A stretch of DNA of 64,000 nucleotides, from assembly GCA_023678885.1 (NCBI GenBank), contig CM043012.1:13986036-14050035 (forward strand). Direction: 5' to 3'. Within the stretch, counting starts at the first letter, position 1. The number at the start of each line of letters is the position of its first letter. This DNA comes from Pogostemon cablin. Taxonomy: Eukaryota > Streptophyta > Magnoliopsida > Lamiales > Lamiaceae. Below the pieces are notes generated by a model. That model worked only from the letters and a program-made list of their open reading frames with translations. It was not told the DNA's origin and did no database searches. A program made the translations under genes and the position numbers. This document shows positions 1 to 11,457 of this stretch, one piece after another.

Positions 1-604
1 AAAAGATATATTTGTGATATTTATAGATGATAAATAAAATGTAAAATATTTTATGTGTATTAAGTAAAAGTTATATTTTTGAAATTAAAATAATTTTTAA
101 GGTTTTTTTTTTTTTTTATAAAAGTAAATGCAGGACAGATGAAGATGTGAAAACAAAAGTTAGAGAAAGAAAGGGAGTATTTATCAAGAGTAATTATTAA
201 TATCTATAAGTAGTAGTTGGTGCGTGATACTGACTATAATGGCACGCACCACGCCACCAGTATTCCCCAATAATTTGTTTATATGTAAGCTGCATCACAA
301 AGTTTAAATCATACTCTTACTCTCTAGTATCATTAAAATTCACGTGCCTTTCATTTTAATTTTAATTTTAATTTTAATGCATCACTAGTTCAAATTCATA
401 TACCACATGCGAATAGAAATGATATTCAATTAATTAATTAATAAACCATTCATTTTAATTTTAAAATTGTTATCTTTTGTTAGTACACATAAAATACTTT
501 TTAATTTATTTATTATATAAAAATACTATACTACCCTTAAATAAGTTAACTTTATAAATATTAGTGCAAATAATAAATACATAAAATTGAATTTGGGATA
601 AAGG

Positions 605-715
<111 letters not shown>

Positions 716-718
716 TTA

Positions 719-968
719 GGCAAAAATTTGTGTGACACCGTCTCACGTAAGAGTTTACGTGAGATAGATAAAAAGTAATCAATTCTATAATAAAAAGTGA
801 TACTCAATTAGTGAGAAGTGATGATGTTATTTCATAAACAATTTATAGCTAGTATAAATAAAAAGTAATGACATTTTATAATGAAAATGATAACGTTTTA
901 TAGCAAAAGTAATAACTAAATTAAAAAATATAAAATTGTCTCACCTGAAATGATTTTACACAAAACTT
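719..968. mobile_element. degenerate MITE-like element
   Basis: Imperfect terminal inverted repeats: the left end reads gcaaaaatttgtgtgacacc and the right end, reverse-complemented, reads gcaagttttgtgtaaaatc. The interior is AT-rich with no ORF. Similar gtctcac-containing fragments occur around 1195-1330. No clear target duplication is visible, so family and exact limits are uncertain. Confidence 0.4.
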
Positions 969-1535
969 GCGTTATTTTTCTTTTAGAAGCAACACTTAAA
1001 TGACAATATCATTTCACTGTGGGATCGATGTACTTTTTGTTAATCAATTATCATTTTCTAATGAATATATATCATTTTTTATTATAATATTACTTTACAT
1101 TTACACTATAAATAATTTGTAAAATAGTTATTATTTTTCATTAATCATGTATAATGTTTTATCAAAAATACTATCACTTCTTATTCACATTACGCAACTA
1201 TTTCATGAAACGATTTCATACAAATTTTTACCTTTTTTTTATGGTGTATGGTTCATAAATCCTTTTTTCTAGGATTGACTAATTTAATTTTAAACAACAC
1301 TTGCATGAGATCATCTTAAGTGAGATCTTTTTTACGTTTTTTAAATAGTTATTTTTTTTATTAAAGATATTATTATTTTTCATTAAAATTATTATAATTT
1401 ATTTTTTTTACTATAAATTATTTGTAAATAATTCACTACACTGCTATCTTAATTATTAGTTTGAATATCACTTTTTAATAAAATATAATCAATTTAATGT
1501 TTTACGAGAGTCTTCATGTGAGAAAAAATTGTATA

Positions 1536-1781
1536 CTCCCCCTTCTCATCCTAATAGTTACATATTTCATTTTTGAATGTCTCATCCTAATGATTTCTTT
1601 TTTGGTATTAATGACCCATACAAATTAATTACTTCTCTCTCCATGGCCCCACATATCACACTAATACAACTACATACGATACATTAAAATATTATTTCTC
1701 TCAATTCAATACATATTAAAATACTATACTCCTTAATCCCCATGCAAAAAACAAACGTAATTATTAGGATAGTACGGAGAG
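1536..1781. mobile_element. Stowaway-like MITE (diverged)
   Basis: Starts ctcccccttctcatcctaat and ends in the inverted form attaggatagtacggagag, flanked by TA on both sides (1534-1535 and 1782-1783). About 246 bp with no ORF. The CTCCCTCCGTCCC-type end and TA duplication are the hallmark of the Tc1/mariner-related Stowaway group. The ends have drifted, so this is an old copy. Confidence 0.75.
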
Positions 1782-2553
1782 TAACTTTTATTAAGTTGAA
1801 CAATCATACGAAGAAAATTTAATAAACTTTAAGGATAAAAATAAGTCATGGTAAATAGTAAAATAGTAATTTTAAATTGGCTAATACTAATGTACACATG
1901 GGTGCACCACAGGATACGGTGCATCAACTTTCAGATCGTATACAATTATAAACAAAAACATATACAATTATGAACAAAGATGTATACAATTTGTATGTTA
2001 GTTTTTTAATGAAAAATTGAGTGTAAAAAAAATATACAACTATAAAAAAACATATAGTATACACTATTGAATAAAAGTTATACACATATGTATGCTAATT
2101 TTTTAATTAAAAACTGAGTTTGAAAAAAGTATAAAATTATTAAGAAACATATATACAAAATAGAATAAAAAGTTATACACATATGAGTGCAACGAATATC
2201 AACTCTTTTAAATTTGCAGAGAATTGATGATTAATTTAATATTTTAAAACAAATTAATGATAAAATCTTTTAATAAAAATCAATCCTAATATTAAAAAAT
2301 AAAATTTAAACCACACTATTAAAATAATAATATCAAAACTAAATGTCTACTTCACCATATAATTAATAGAAACTCTTATATCTTAAATATATCACTTTTA
2401 TATTAAAATATTAATATTTTCAGTTATTACATATTGTTTTTAAATAATTATTAGTTAAGTATAATTTTTTTTATTATAAAGTTCTACTTTTTAATCATCT
2501 CACAAAAGTCATTTCTCTTATGAAGACAAATTCTCTTATAAGACGTTATTTAT

Positions 2554-2999
2554 GTGAAACGAGTATGCCTATTATCTATATATAGATAAAGTATGCTTAA
2601 TGATATTTAAAATATACTCATTCCGTCCCGTTTCAATGTTTACGTTTCTATTTTGCGCCTCTCATTTCAATGTTTATGTTCTCCTTTTTGGAATATGGGA
2701 TCCACCTAAAACAATTAATATATCATCCAACACTGATACACCTACCCACTTTACATTAAATATTATATTTTTCCACCCACTATCTATTAAAATATTATAC
2801 TCTTTAATCAACTTGCAAAAAGCAAACGTAAACATTGAAACGGGACGGAGGGAGTATTTTCTAAAGTATCATAATTAATGAATTAAAATATGATTTCAAG
2901 GTGTTATAATATAATTTATTATTGATATACTTTAACTACAAATAAACATAATTTACCTATATAATAAAAATACTTTAGCAATAAATTGACTCGTTTCAC
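2554..2999. mobile_element. TIR element hosting a nested Stowaway MITE
   Basis: Perfect 11-bp inverted ends, gtgaaacgagt at 2554-2564 and actcgtttcac at 2989-2999, enclose AT-rich non-coding DNA. Further inward homology between the arms is visible. The Stowaway at 2617-2854 sits inside. A related sequence lies near 34915-35135. I could not identify a target duplication, so the superfamily is open. Confidence 0.5.
2617..2854. mobile_element. Stowaway MITE
   Basis: Long inverted ends (left ctcattccgtcccgtttcaa; right ends acgggacggagggag) with TA duplications at 2615-2616 and 2855-2856. Length 238 bp, non-coding. The arms match for about 30 bases, so it is younger than the copy at 1536. Confidence 0.93.
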
Positions 3000-3546
3000 A
3001 ACCTACTAAAAAAAATCGTCTAATCGAGTGTCTCGTTCATGAAATGTGTCAAAGATATAATATTATTAATATACTTATTAACTATAATAATAATAAAAAC
3101 AATAATAATAATACCTACTAGAACTTAGACAAGTAAGACAACCAATTGAAGACTTATAGGCAAGACAACGCATCAAATCCGTAGTTCTGATTGATTTTTT
3201 GACTTTTGTGGGGCCAGAGTGAGAGATACCAACCAAAAATTAAGATTAATGCAGTGCTATTATATTCAAAACAATAAATAAATTATTTGGCAATCACGAT
3301 AAAAGACTTAGAATTGGTAAACAAATATTATATTATTAGGAGCATGCAATTCTGGACTAGAAGGCTTTGAGTGCACGAAATATATCCTGTATTTCCCATT
3401 TTATGAAACTGAAAGGAGCTCGAATTAATATTATTATTGTTTTTACTTGAACAATTAAAAATTTTGGAGCTAGGTGGGTGTAGTTGGATAGCAACCATCA
3501 ACTTTTGATATCATAGAGTATAATATGAACCTAATTCATCGTACAC

Positions 3547-3599
3547 CTTAATTTAACTAAGTAGTACATGAACTTTAATTTAACTAAGTAGTACATGAA
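3547..3599. repeat. 26/27-bp tandem duplication
   Basis: Two adjacent near-identical copies of a unit containing ttaactaagtagtacatgaa (about 3547-3572 and 3573-3599). Likely replication slippage. No ORF. Confidence 0.85.
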
Positions 3600-3806
3600 A
3601 AATTAATAATTAGAGATATGAGTATTTTTTTAATGAAAAATATTACTGATTAAATTCTAAATAAAAAATATTATTCATCTCAACAAGAATATAAATAGAG
3701 TTAATTACGTTAAAAGTCTCATCCTTTTCGTTGATTACGAATTAATCCAAACTTTTGAATATTTATAAATAAGTACTCGACCTTAACCCCATATTGCAAA
3801 TCAAAC

Positions 3807-3834
3807 CATCGGGCAGTTGGAGGCCTGCCCGATG
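3807..3834. other. perfect 10-bp hairpin
   Basis: catcgggcag at 3807-3816 pairs exactly with ctgcccgatg at 3825-3834 across an 8-base loop. It is GC-rich in an AT-rich setting, just upstream of the gene fragment at 3873. Function unknown; it could be part of a degenerate TIR element. Confidence 0.6.
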
Positions 3835-3872
3835 CTGACGTGTCAAACACTACATCTTTTGACCAATCCTAA

Positions 3873-4335
3873 TTGGCAAAACATCGACGTTTTCTTCCTA
3901 ATTCTCTCTCACAATTCATCGTCAAATCCTTCACAAACGCATCATATTCCTCCCCCCTTTCCCTCCTTCCCCCGCCTCACTGGCCACATTTCTGGCGAAT
4001 ATTTCCTCTCTCGCCGTTCCCCGCCCTTCCAAGCCCAATTCAGCTTCCTCCAAGCTCATTGTCGTCGCCTTCTCCCTTGCCGTCTTCTTGCATCTCCGCA
4101 AGCGCACCAAGAACCATGGATCATCTTCTATTTATGAATCGAAAACACAAAGATCCGACATCTATAGCACCGTTTCGTTTAGCCAGACTCCGAATACCTG
4201 TCATATTCCGAAGCTTCAGAGACCGTCGCAGACCAACTCCGAGTTCTTGTACTCGGGCACTTTGATCAATGCACATGCCCCAGTGACGGCTCTCCTTCTA
4301 ACAGAATCGGCGCCCAAATCTCAAATTTTCTAAAC
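3873..4335 (+). pseudogene. fragment of an unrecognised membrane-protein-like gene
   Basis: A patch with plant-exon-like composition. Frame 2 is open to the stop after 4333. It encodes a Pro/Ser-rich leader, then a hydrophobic segment LIVVAFSLAVFLHLRKR (about 4055-4105) with a basic stop-transfer end, then a Ser/Thr-rich polar tail. The upstream part of the protein appears to be in a different frame (FIVKSFTNAS, about 3915-3945), so a frameshift is likely. There is no good ATG in the hydrophobic frame. I do not recognise the family. It may be a captured or degenerate first exon; no continuation is seen before the retrotransposon at 5362. Confidence 0.45.
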
Positions 4336-4339
4336 TTAT

Positions 4340-5361
4340 TCACGGTACAGAAAAAAATCATAATTTTGATAATTACTTTTTCTAATTCATCGTTATTGAA
4401 TTAATTACTTCAAATCCCTCCTGCTTGTTTGAGTGCAACTTGAAATCAATGTATTTATAAATTCAAGATTTAAAATCAATAGATTTCAAATCATGAATTT
4501 GATTTTGAATTTTTTTAAATTGTTTTGGATGAATTTTCAAATCCTTACTCAAACCGTTTCATTTGAAATTCTTTTATTGTGTAATTAATATACTAATATA
4601 TAAAAATAGTGTATAAAATTAACAAATTGATTAAAAATATATATTTATATTTTTTTAAATTCAAACCCCTATCACCCAGCCTAACCCTACCCACCCCCAC
4701 CCCCCTCCCCCTTCACCTCACCACTCCCAACCCCCAATTTTAGATTTTAATAAATAATAAAAATATTAGATTTTAATAAATAATAAAAATATTAGATTTT
4801 AATATTTAAATATTTAGATTTTTTATAAAATTTTAGATTTTAATATTTAAATAATAAAAATATTACCACCTAACCCTACTCCTCCCCTCCGCTCCAAATT
4901 TTTTTTAATAAATATTAGATTTTAATATTTAAATAACAAAAATTTTACCCAATCTACCCCCTATCCACCCAACCCACCCTCCCCCACCCCTCAATAAAAT
5001 AATTTTATAAAATTTTAGATTTTAATATTTAAATAATAAAAATATTACCACCCAACCTACCCCACCCCATCCCTCTACCCACCCCCAACCTGAAAAAAAA
5101 TATTTTTAATAAAAATTTAGATTTTAATATTTAATATAATAAAATTTTATTATTTTTATTTATAATATATAAAATTCTATTTTAAAATTTTAAAAATAAT
5201 TATTGAATTATGGATTTGAAATCCTTTCATAAAACCATAATTCATCTGAATAATGCAATTCAAATGAATTAATTTAAAATTCAAGAAGTTTAAAATCATT
5301 TCATTTTCAAATTCATTGGATTTGAAATGATTTAATCCAAACAAAAGCTAAGTGAAATAAT
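4340..5361. repeat. AT-rich / C-rich tandem-like tract
   Basis: No gene. From about 4660 to 5130, copies of ttagattttaatatttaaat alternate with C-rich blocks (cccacccccacc type), and a 31-bp unit repeats at 4740-4800. Flanking sequences near 4430-4500 and 5205-5345 are rich in inverted runs of ttgaaatc/gatttgaaat, and the right end has aatccaaacaaaagc. The whole block could be a non-autonomous TIR transposon with an internal repeat. No target duplication was identified. Confidence 0.45.
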
Positions 5362-5774
5362 TGTTGGGATAAGCAAATCCCCATTTATTCCTAAGGGATA
5401 AATAAAGAAGAACATAAAAAGCACAACACAAGAATTTACGTGAAAAACTCCAAAATCGGAGAAAAATCACGGACTGAGAAAATACCACAATGTGAAAAAA
5501 ATTTACAATCACACAGAATTTCTCTCTACCGACCCCAATCCATACACTCTTACAAATTTTTGACTAATTCATACTTTTCTCCCTATTCTCACAACCAAGA
5601 ATACAAGAAAGAAATTTAAAAGAATCAAACACAAAGATTTAAGTGTACTTGATTGGTGCACTTAACATCAAAACCAGGGACCTCCTTAAATAGCATAAGA
5701 AATCCCCCCCTTTTGATCCTCCATCCGATGTGGAACAGAAAACAACTTCTTTTATATTTTACAAAAGACCAACA
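5362..5774 (-). repeat. 3' LTR of copia C1
   Basis: TGTTGG...CCAACA, paired with 17145-17556. On the minus strand it follows the purine-rich AAGGTGGAGAT, marking it as the 3' LTR. Confidence 0.88.
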
Positions 5775-6029
5775 ATCTCCACCTTGGCAAAATAAAAGAA
5801 ACTCATTTTCTTCTCAATTCCGAGAATATCTTGGAATCAACCATTCTATAAATCATTGTCTTCACCGACAATCAATTCTCAACCCCGAGAATCCTACTCC
5901 ACCATATGAGTAGACCACTTAGAATAAACCATTCTAAGAATTTCCTGCGGCATATATCGAAAAATACCTGCTGATATTTATGGTATTACATCTAACTCTT
6001 GGCTCCCCTGAAAGTACATCAGCCATCGA
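5775..6029 (-). pseudogene. copia C1 3' internal remnant
   Basis: Residual sequence between the 3' LTR and the inserted gypsy element. It begins with the polypurine tract on the minus strand. No recognisable RNase H or RT motif is readable, so only its position supports the assignment. The junction with the remnant LTR of element A is somewhere near 6020-6040. Confidence 0.6.
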
Positions 6030-6143
6030 TGTACATACAATAATCCATCCCTAGGGTTCGATAATCACTTGGTCGCCTATCGAGACTACAATTGATATCC
6101 TTATACTTGGGGATTATTTTGTGTGTTAAGAAAACGCTCATCA
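6030..6143 (+). repeat. 5' LTR remnant of A
   Basis: The last ~110 bp align with the end of the 3' LTR (cacttggtcgc..., cttggggatta..., aaaacgctcatca). It ends in CTCATCA at 6143 and is followed directly by linker sequence, so a deletion removed the primer site and gag. Confidence 0.8.
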
Positions 6144-6518
6144 TCGAACCAAGCACTTGGGCAACCTCCGGAGCTTCCAGCTGACCAGTTCGACCACGAC
6201 CAGCATGGTTCGACCAAACCTATTGGTCGAACTGAGGTCAAACCGGCCTGTCCTCAACACTCTATTTTTTCTGAAGCACGGTTCAACCACGATCACTATG
6301 CTTCAACCAGCCCTGATGGTCGAACCATGGTCGAACCAACCTGTCCGGTGGAGAATGCACTTTCTGAAGCACGGTTCGACTACTACTCTCCTGGTTCGAC
6401 CAGTACCCATGGTCGAACCATGGTTGAACCATCTCGTTCGGCACCATTTTCCGTGCTGAATGCCTTTCTTGATGTTTTGATACTCCAGTACTATCCAAAG
6501 AGCAGAATACTGAGCTTA
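6144..6518 (+). pseudogene. gag-pol linker of A with 31-residue tandem repeats
   Basis: Three in-frame repeats start at about 6188, 6281 and 6374, exactly 93 bp (31 codons) apart. Each contains a GSTKPIGRT-like core followed by MVEP. At DNA level each unit holds gttcgacc-type motifs followed by their inverted ggtcgaac form. Related repeats occur in B (31-residue spacing, 28865-29012) and palindromic motifs in E. The frame is read through from the LTR end. Role unknown; the position corresponds to the low-complexity spacer between gag and protease in Athila elements. Confidence 0.7.
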
Positions 6519-6568
6519 TAGCAGAGAAGAAATGGGAAAGAGAAAAGAGATTGAAAGCCGAGAAGGAC

Positions 6569-7497
6569 AAAGCAGAGAAGGTTGAGCGTGATGAACGGGG
6601 GATTCCCTAGACTAAGATACCTCTTCCGTTTCCTTTCAAGTTAGTCAAGAAGGGATTGGAAGAGAAGTTCAAGAAGTTCTCAGATATCATAAACAAGATA
6701 AGCTTGAGCATTCCTTTCTCTGAAGCACTCTTAGAGATGCCATATTATGCCCGCTTTCTAAAGGATATACTTTTGAAGAAGAAAAGCTTGAATGGAATTG
6801 AAACGATGAATTTGTCTGAGAACTGCACCTTGATCATTCAGAGGAAGCTTCCAGCTAAGTTAAAGGATCCGAGAGCTTTACTATTTTATGTGTGATTGGA
6901 AAGGGGCTGGCACGTCGAGCCTTATGCGATCTTGGGGCAAGCATCAATTTGATTTCCTGTCAATATTTCAAAGGCTTGGTTTGGGGGAGTTAACTCCCAT
7001 AACATTTGCTCTACAATTGGAAGATAGGTCTATGACTTTTTCGAAGGGTGTGATTGAAGATGTGCTTGTAAAAGTAGAGAAACTAGTATTTCTTGTAGAC
7101 TTTCTTGTACTTGAGATGGAAGATGACAAGGATAATGTTCCCCTTATCTTAGGGAGACCATTCCTTGCCATGGTTGGAGCAATGATTGATGTTCAAAAGG
7201 GTGAGCTAAGGCTACATATGGATAAAAAAGAGGTTCTATTCAACCTTGAAAAAGCAATGACAATGCCGATGGAGATGCAATGTCACAAATTGATGTGGTG
7301 GAGGAGATCGTGAATGAAGATATGTCTTTGATCCTTTCGAAGGATCCCCTAGAGATATGCTAAGCGGAGTCTCTTACTTTTCCCACCATAGAGATAGATG
7401 AGCTCCCTAATGAGGTATGTATTGAATTTCTTGAAAATCTACTTGGTTTGGGTGATGACAGGTATGAATCAAAAAGGACCGAGATTGAAGAGGTGAA
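6569..7497 (+). pseudogene. gag C-terminal/protease region of A
   Basis: Matches the conserved Athila segment before RT: FPFKLVKKGLEEKFKKF, then IPFSEALLEMPYYARFLKDI (6656-6895), then a retropepsin-like domain. The catalytic motif DLGASIN is at 6928-6948, with IEDVLVKVEK and VPLILGRPFLA further on (to about 7170) and DVQKGELRLHM near 7190. The reading frame changes after 6895 and around 6960, and stops occur at 6601, 7312 and 7361. Aspartic protease for polyprotein processing; not functional here. Confidence 0.85.
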
Positions 7498-8643
7498 GTG
7501 ATTAAAAAGTACTTGCCATTGGATCGAGAAAGCACAGCAAAAGAAGAGAAGAAAGAGGAGTTGAAACCGTTACCGGAACACTTGAAGTATGCCTATCTAG
7601 GTGACAATGAAAAATATCCGGTAATTGTATCTTCTTCTCTACCTGATGATCAACTTGAAGAGTTATTGGATGTTCTTAGGAAGTATAAGTCTACGATAGA
7701 TTGGTCTCTTGATGATTTAAAAGGCATTAATCCATCATATTGCATGCATATGATAAGATTGTCAGATGAGGCTAAGAGTAGCATTCAGAATCAGCGGAGG
7801 GTGAATCCCGCTATTCAAGAAGTGATTAGGAAGCAAATCCTAACATGACTAGATGCAGGAATTATATATCTAATTAGTGATAGTCCCCATGTGAGTCCAC
7901 TTCTTGTTGTAGGTAAAAAGGGGGCATGACTATTGTGAAAGCCGAAGATGGCGAGATTCTAGCCACTAGGATTCCTACGGAATGGCGTGTGTGTACTGAT
8001 TACAGGAAACTGAATGAAAATACATGCAAAGACCATTTCCCTCTTCCTTTCATGGATCAAATGCTTGATCGTCTTGTAGGATATGATTTTTATTATTTCT
8101 CGGATGGGTACTCGGGGTATAATCAAATCATGATTGCACCCGAGGACCAAGAAAAGACCACTTTTACTTGCCCTTATGGAACCATTGCTTTTAGAAAGAT
8201 GTCTTTTGGATTGTGTAATGTGTCTGCTACATTTCAGTGCTGCATGATGGCGATATTTGATGGCTTGATTGAAAAGATTATGGAGGTATTTATGGATGAT
8301 TTTTCTATTTTTGGTTTCTCTTTTGATATCTGTTTGACTTACCTATCCACTGTTTTGAAGAGATGTATTGATTCTAACCTGATTTTGAATTGGGAGAAGT
8401 GTCACTTCATAGTAAGAGATGAGATTGTATTAGGGCATCATATTTCAGCCAAAGTATTGCAGGTGGATAGAGCAAAGGTGGTGGCAATTAAGAAGCTTCC
8501 ACCACCTACTAATGAGAAGGGAGTGCGGTCCTTCCTTGGACACGCAGGATTTTATAGGATATTTATCAAAGACTTCTCAAAATACTTCGAACCGTTGTCT
8601 CACTTACTTGAAAATGATGTTCCTTTTATTTTTTATGATGAAT
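7498..8643 (+). pseudogene. reverse transcriptase of A
   Basis: Begins with the RT-connecting region (LKPLPEHLKYAYLGDN), then SDSPHVSPL, CTDYRKLNENT, DGYSGYNQIMIAPEDQEKTT, FTCPYGT and the catalytic FMDDF at 8289-8303 (Phe-Met-Asp-Asp, usual for Athila). It ends with KDFSKYFEPLSHLLE. Stops near 7846 and a shift near 7920 split it into 7498-7848 and 7926-8645. About 94 residues of upstream linker are retained. RNA-dependent DNA polymerase of the Ty3/gypsy type. Confidence 0.92.
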
Positions 8644-9197
8644 GACTAACAACTTTTCTTGTTTTGAAGGAGACACTTATTACTGCTCCTATCTTGATCA
8701 CACCGAATTGGACTCAACCATTCGTACTTATATGTGATGCAAGTGATCTAGCGCTTGGAGTGGAGCTTGGGCAGATGAGAGAGAAGAAGTCCTGCGCCAT
8801 CTACAATGCGAGTAAGACTTTCGATGCCGCACAAAAGAACTACACTGTCACTGAAAAGGAGTTTCTAGCTGTTGTGTATGCATTCAATAAGTTTCGACAA
8901 TATTTGGTTTGCATGAAGATCATTGTGTACACGGATCATTCTGTGATCCGGTACTTGATGGAGAAGAAGGAAGCAAAGCCAAGGATCATTAGATGGGTCC
9001 TTCTTCTGCAGGAATTTGATATGGAGATCCAAGATAAAAAAGGTACAGAGAATGTGTTGGCGGATCACCTATCAAGGTTGGAGACAAGGGAGCATTGTGA
9101 TGATTCTTTCGAATACATAGAGGAGATGTTCCCTGATGAGAAGATTATTGAGGTGTTTGTTGAAGGAGCGGAGAGAGCTTGTGTAGTCGTTGCTTAA
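8644..9197 (+). pseudogene. RNase H of A
   Basis: Follows RT after a stop at 8644. Motifs: LICDASDLALGVELGQ (first catalytic Asp region), YTVTEKEFLAVVYAFNKFR (Glu), YTDHSVIRYLMEKKEAKPR (Asp) and ENVLADHLSRL. Length and order match gypsy RNase H, and the domain itself is open. Degrades the RNA strand during reverse transcription. Confidence 0.92.
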
Positions 9198-10436
9198 GGA
9201 GTGGATCCATGGTATGCGGATTATCTCAATTACATAGCCATAGGAGAAATTCCAAGAGATCTCAACAGGTATCAACTTGCAAAGTTTAAGAGGGATGTTG
9301 AGACGTTTAGATGGTATAATCCGTTCATCTATAAGATTTGTATGTATTCTATTGTCTGTAGGTGTGTGCCCGAGATGGAGATGGAGAGTGTTCTTGAATT
9401 TTGTCATGCACAACCTAACGGGGCACTTCGGAGCTTAAAAGACGGCAGCTAAGGTACTTCAATCTGCTCTTTATTGGCCTATGTTATTTAAAAACTGTGA
9501 ATCCTATGTGGCGAAACATAAGTAGAAGAGATGAGATGCCACTTCAGCCGAGCATTGTTTTTGAAATCTTCGATGTATAGGGAATCGATTTCATGGGGCC
9601 GTTTTTCCCATCTAATGAATTTCTCTACATCCTTTTAGCAGTTGATTAGTTTCTAAGTGGGTGGAGACCATTCATACTCACATGAATGATTCAAAGACTG
9701 TGTTGTCTTTCTTGAAGAAACATATCTTTGCCCGCTATGGAGTTCCTAGAGCACTTGTAAGTGATGGAGGTTCACACTTCATCAACAAGCTTCTTGAAAG
9801 AGTGCTCAAGGATTATGGTGTTAAGCATAAGGTTACTACACCCTATCATCCACAAGCTAATGGGCAAGCTGAGGTCTTCAATCGACAAGTGAAATAAATT
9901 TTGGAGAAAGTAGTCGGAACTAATAGGAAGGATTGGGCTATGAAGCTCGATAATAATTTGTGGGGGTTCTGAACTGGATACAAGACTGTATCAAATTGCC
10001 TATTGGATGCCGTGTCACTTACCCATAGAGATTCAACATAAGGCTTTTTGGGCATTGAGAAGTTTGAACTTGTGTCTTAAGGATCAAAAGGAGTTGAGGT
10101 TGACTCAAATCAATCATCTAGACGAGTTCAGAAATCAAGCTTACAAGAATTCGGTGATCTACAAGGAAAGAATGAAGAAATGACATGATTCGAAAATCAC
10201 TTACAAGGAATTCAAGCAAGGTGATGAGCTATTATTCTTTAACTCTTATTTGAATCTCTTTGTAGAAAAATTGAAATCGAAATAGACGGGACCGTTCATT
10301 ATCCATAGATCCTGTGGAGGGGGAGTTTTGAGATCATGGACAAAGACGGAGACATCATAGTGGCGAATTGGCATCGATTGAAGCACTATAGGTTGCCAGA
10401 TGATGCTTGCGTCGTCTTTGATGACACTTTGCATTG
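9198..10436 (+). pseudogene. integrase of A
   Basis: The N-terminal part (PWYADYLNYIA to about 9450) leads to an eroded zinc-binding region near 9390-9530. The catalytic core retains ARYGVPRALVSDGGSHFINK (about 9730-9790) and TPYHPQANGQAEVFNRQVK (to 9894), i.e. the second Asp and the Glu of D,D-35-E. The first Asp region (gggaatcgatttcatgggg, about 9580) is readable only in another frame. The C-terminal tail runs to NWHRLKHY (about 10370-10390). Multiple stops and shifts are present. Confidence 0.88.
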
Positions 10437-10608
10437 ATTTGGTATCGTTGTGATTCTCTGACGTTAAACAAGAGTGCATATTGGGGGCTTTCCCTCCTGT
10501 TTTATTGCTTTATTTCATTAGTGTGAGTAAGAAATTTTTATATTTGACGTACTTACTTATCGAAAATTACATCTCTTTGCAAACTTAGTTTCGACTATAG
10601 TTTCTACT

Positions 10609-10620
10609 AAGTTTGGGGGG
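10609..10620 (+). other. second (post-pol) polypurine tract of A
   Basis: aagtttgggggg, immediately followed by tgtgatg. It is nearly identical to the 3' tract at 14869-14880 that precedes the LTR start TGATGAG. It lies about 180 bp after the end of pol. Equivalent tracts occur in B and D. Confidence 0.75.
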
Positions 10621-10929
10621 TGTGATGTCCATACCTAATCGTAGCACCGAAGTATAATATTTTCTTTGTTACGTTTGTTAGGGGAGTTGATTTTTTACGG
10701 CATATTTAAACTTTAACCGATTTTGATGTATCGATTTTTTTGCAATTTGCCTAATGTTTAGTGGTGTTTTATTTACTTTGTCGTACATGGAGTATATATA
10801 TGATTATTAAAGAGTCTTAATGGTGGTTCTCTAGATTTAGTTTTGTTATGTTTTGGTACTTAATGATCTTTTTTGAGCTTGAAGTTTGCAGGGGACGTAG
10901 AAGAATCAATTTTGAAGGAACATGAGCAT

Positions 10930-11205
10930 GATTCGATCAAAGAAGGAGGTCGACCCAAATGGTTCGAGTCGAATAAAAAATTAGAGAAAATATTATAGGT
11001 CGATTCGACCAAAAGGGCTATGGTTCGACCAAGGGTTCGGGTTGAACCTGCCACCTAAAAGTTTGTTACAGGTTGGTTCGACCACGACACGCTAGTTCGA
11101 CCTAGGGTTCGAGTCGAACCAGTTCCAAAAGTTGTCCAGAAACATGGTTCGACCACGATACAGTGATTCGACCACCTGGTTCGGATCGAACCAGGTCAGG
11201 TATGT
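10930..11205 (+). repeat. post-pol palindrome cluster of A
   Basis: Repeated ggttcgaccacga and inverted ggtcgaacc-type motifs; the two clearest units start at 11076 and 11147, 71 bp apart. The same motif family occurs in the U3 of this element's 3' LTR (15066-15355) and in its linker. It lies between the second polypurine tract and the leader of the env-like gene, so it could be an internal enhancer or promoter. Confidence 0.8.
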
Positions 11206-11457
11206 TGTGTTTTAATGTGATTTTCACCCCTGTTTTGATCACTTTCACACCAATCGCACTCGAATCCTCTTCGAACAAAAACCCCTCTCTTCCAAACTTT
11301 GATTTCACTTCATTCTACTTTGATTAAACCACTTTCCAGCCAATCCATACTCGATTTCTCACGGATTTGGAGCATTTTAGTTGCAAAGACTAGGGTTTTC
11401 TATCCAATTTGGGGATTTTCATACTTTGTTCATACTAAACCATGACTGGATCGAAAG

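Noticed and set aside
2600..2878. Plus-strand 92-codon ORF
   Set aside because: Covers a Stowaway MITE end to end; MITEs are non-coding.
6170..6460. Possible CRISPR-like or satellite array
   Set aside because: The repeats are plant-transposon coding repeats of 93 bp with an internal palindrome; there are no unique spacers and the setting is eukaryotic.
6283..6570. Minus-strand ORF over the linker repeats
   Set aside because: A shadow of the palindromic repeats, which read similarly on both strands.
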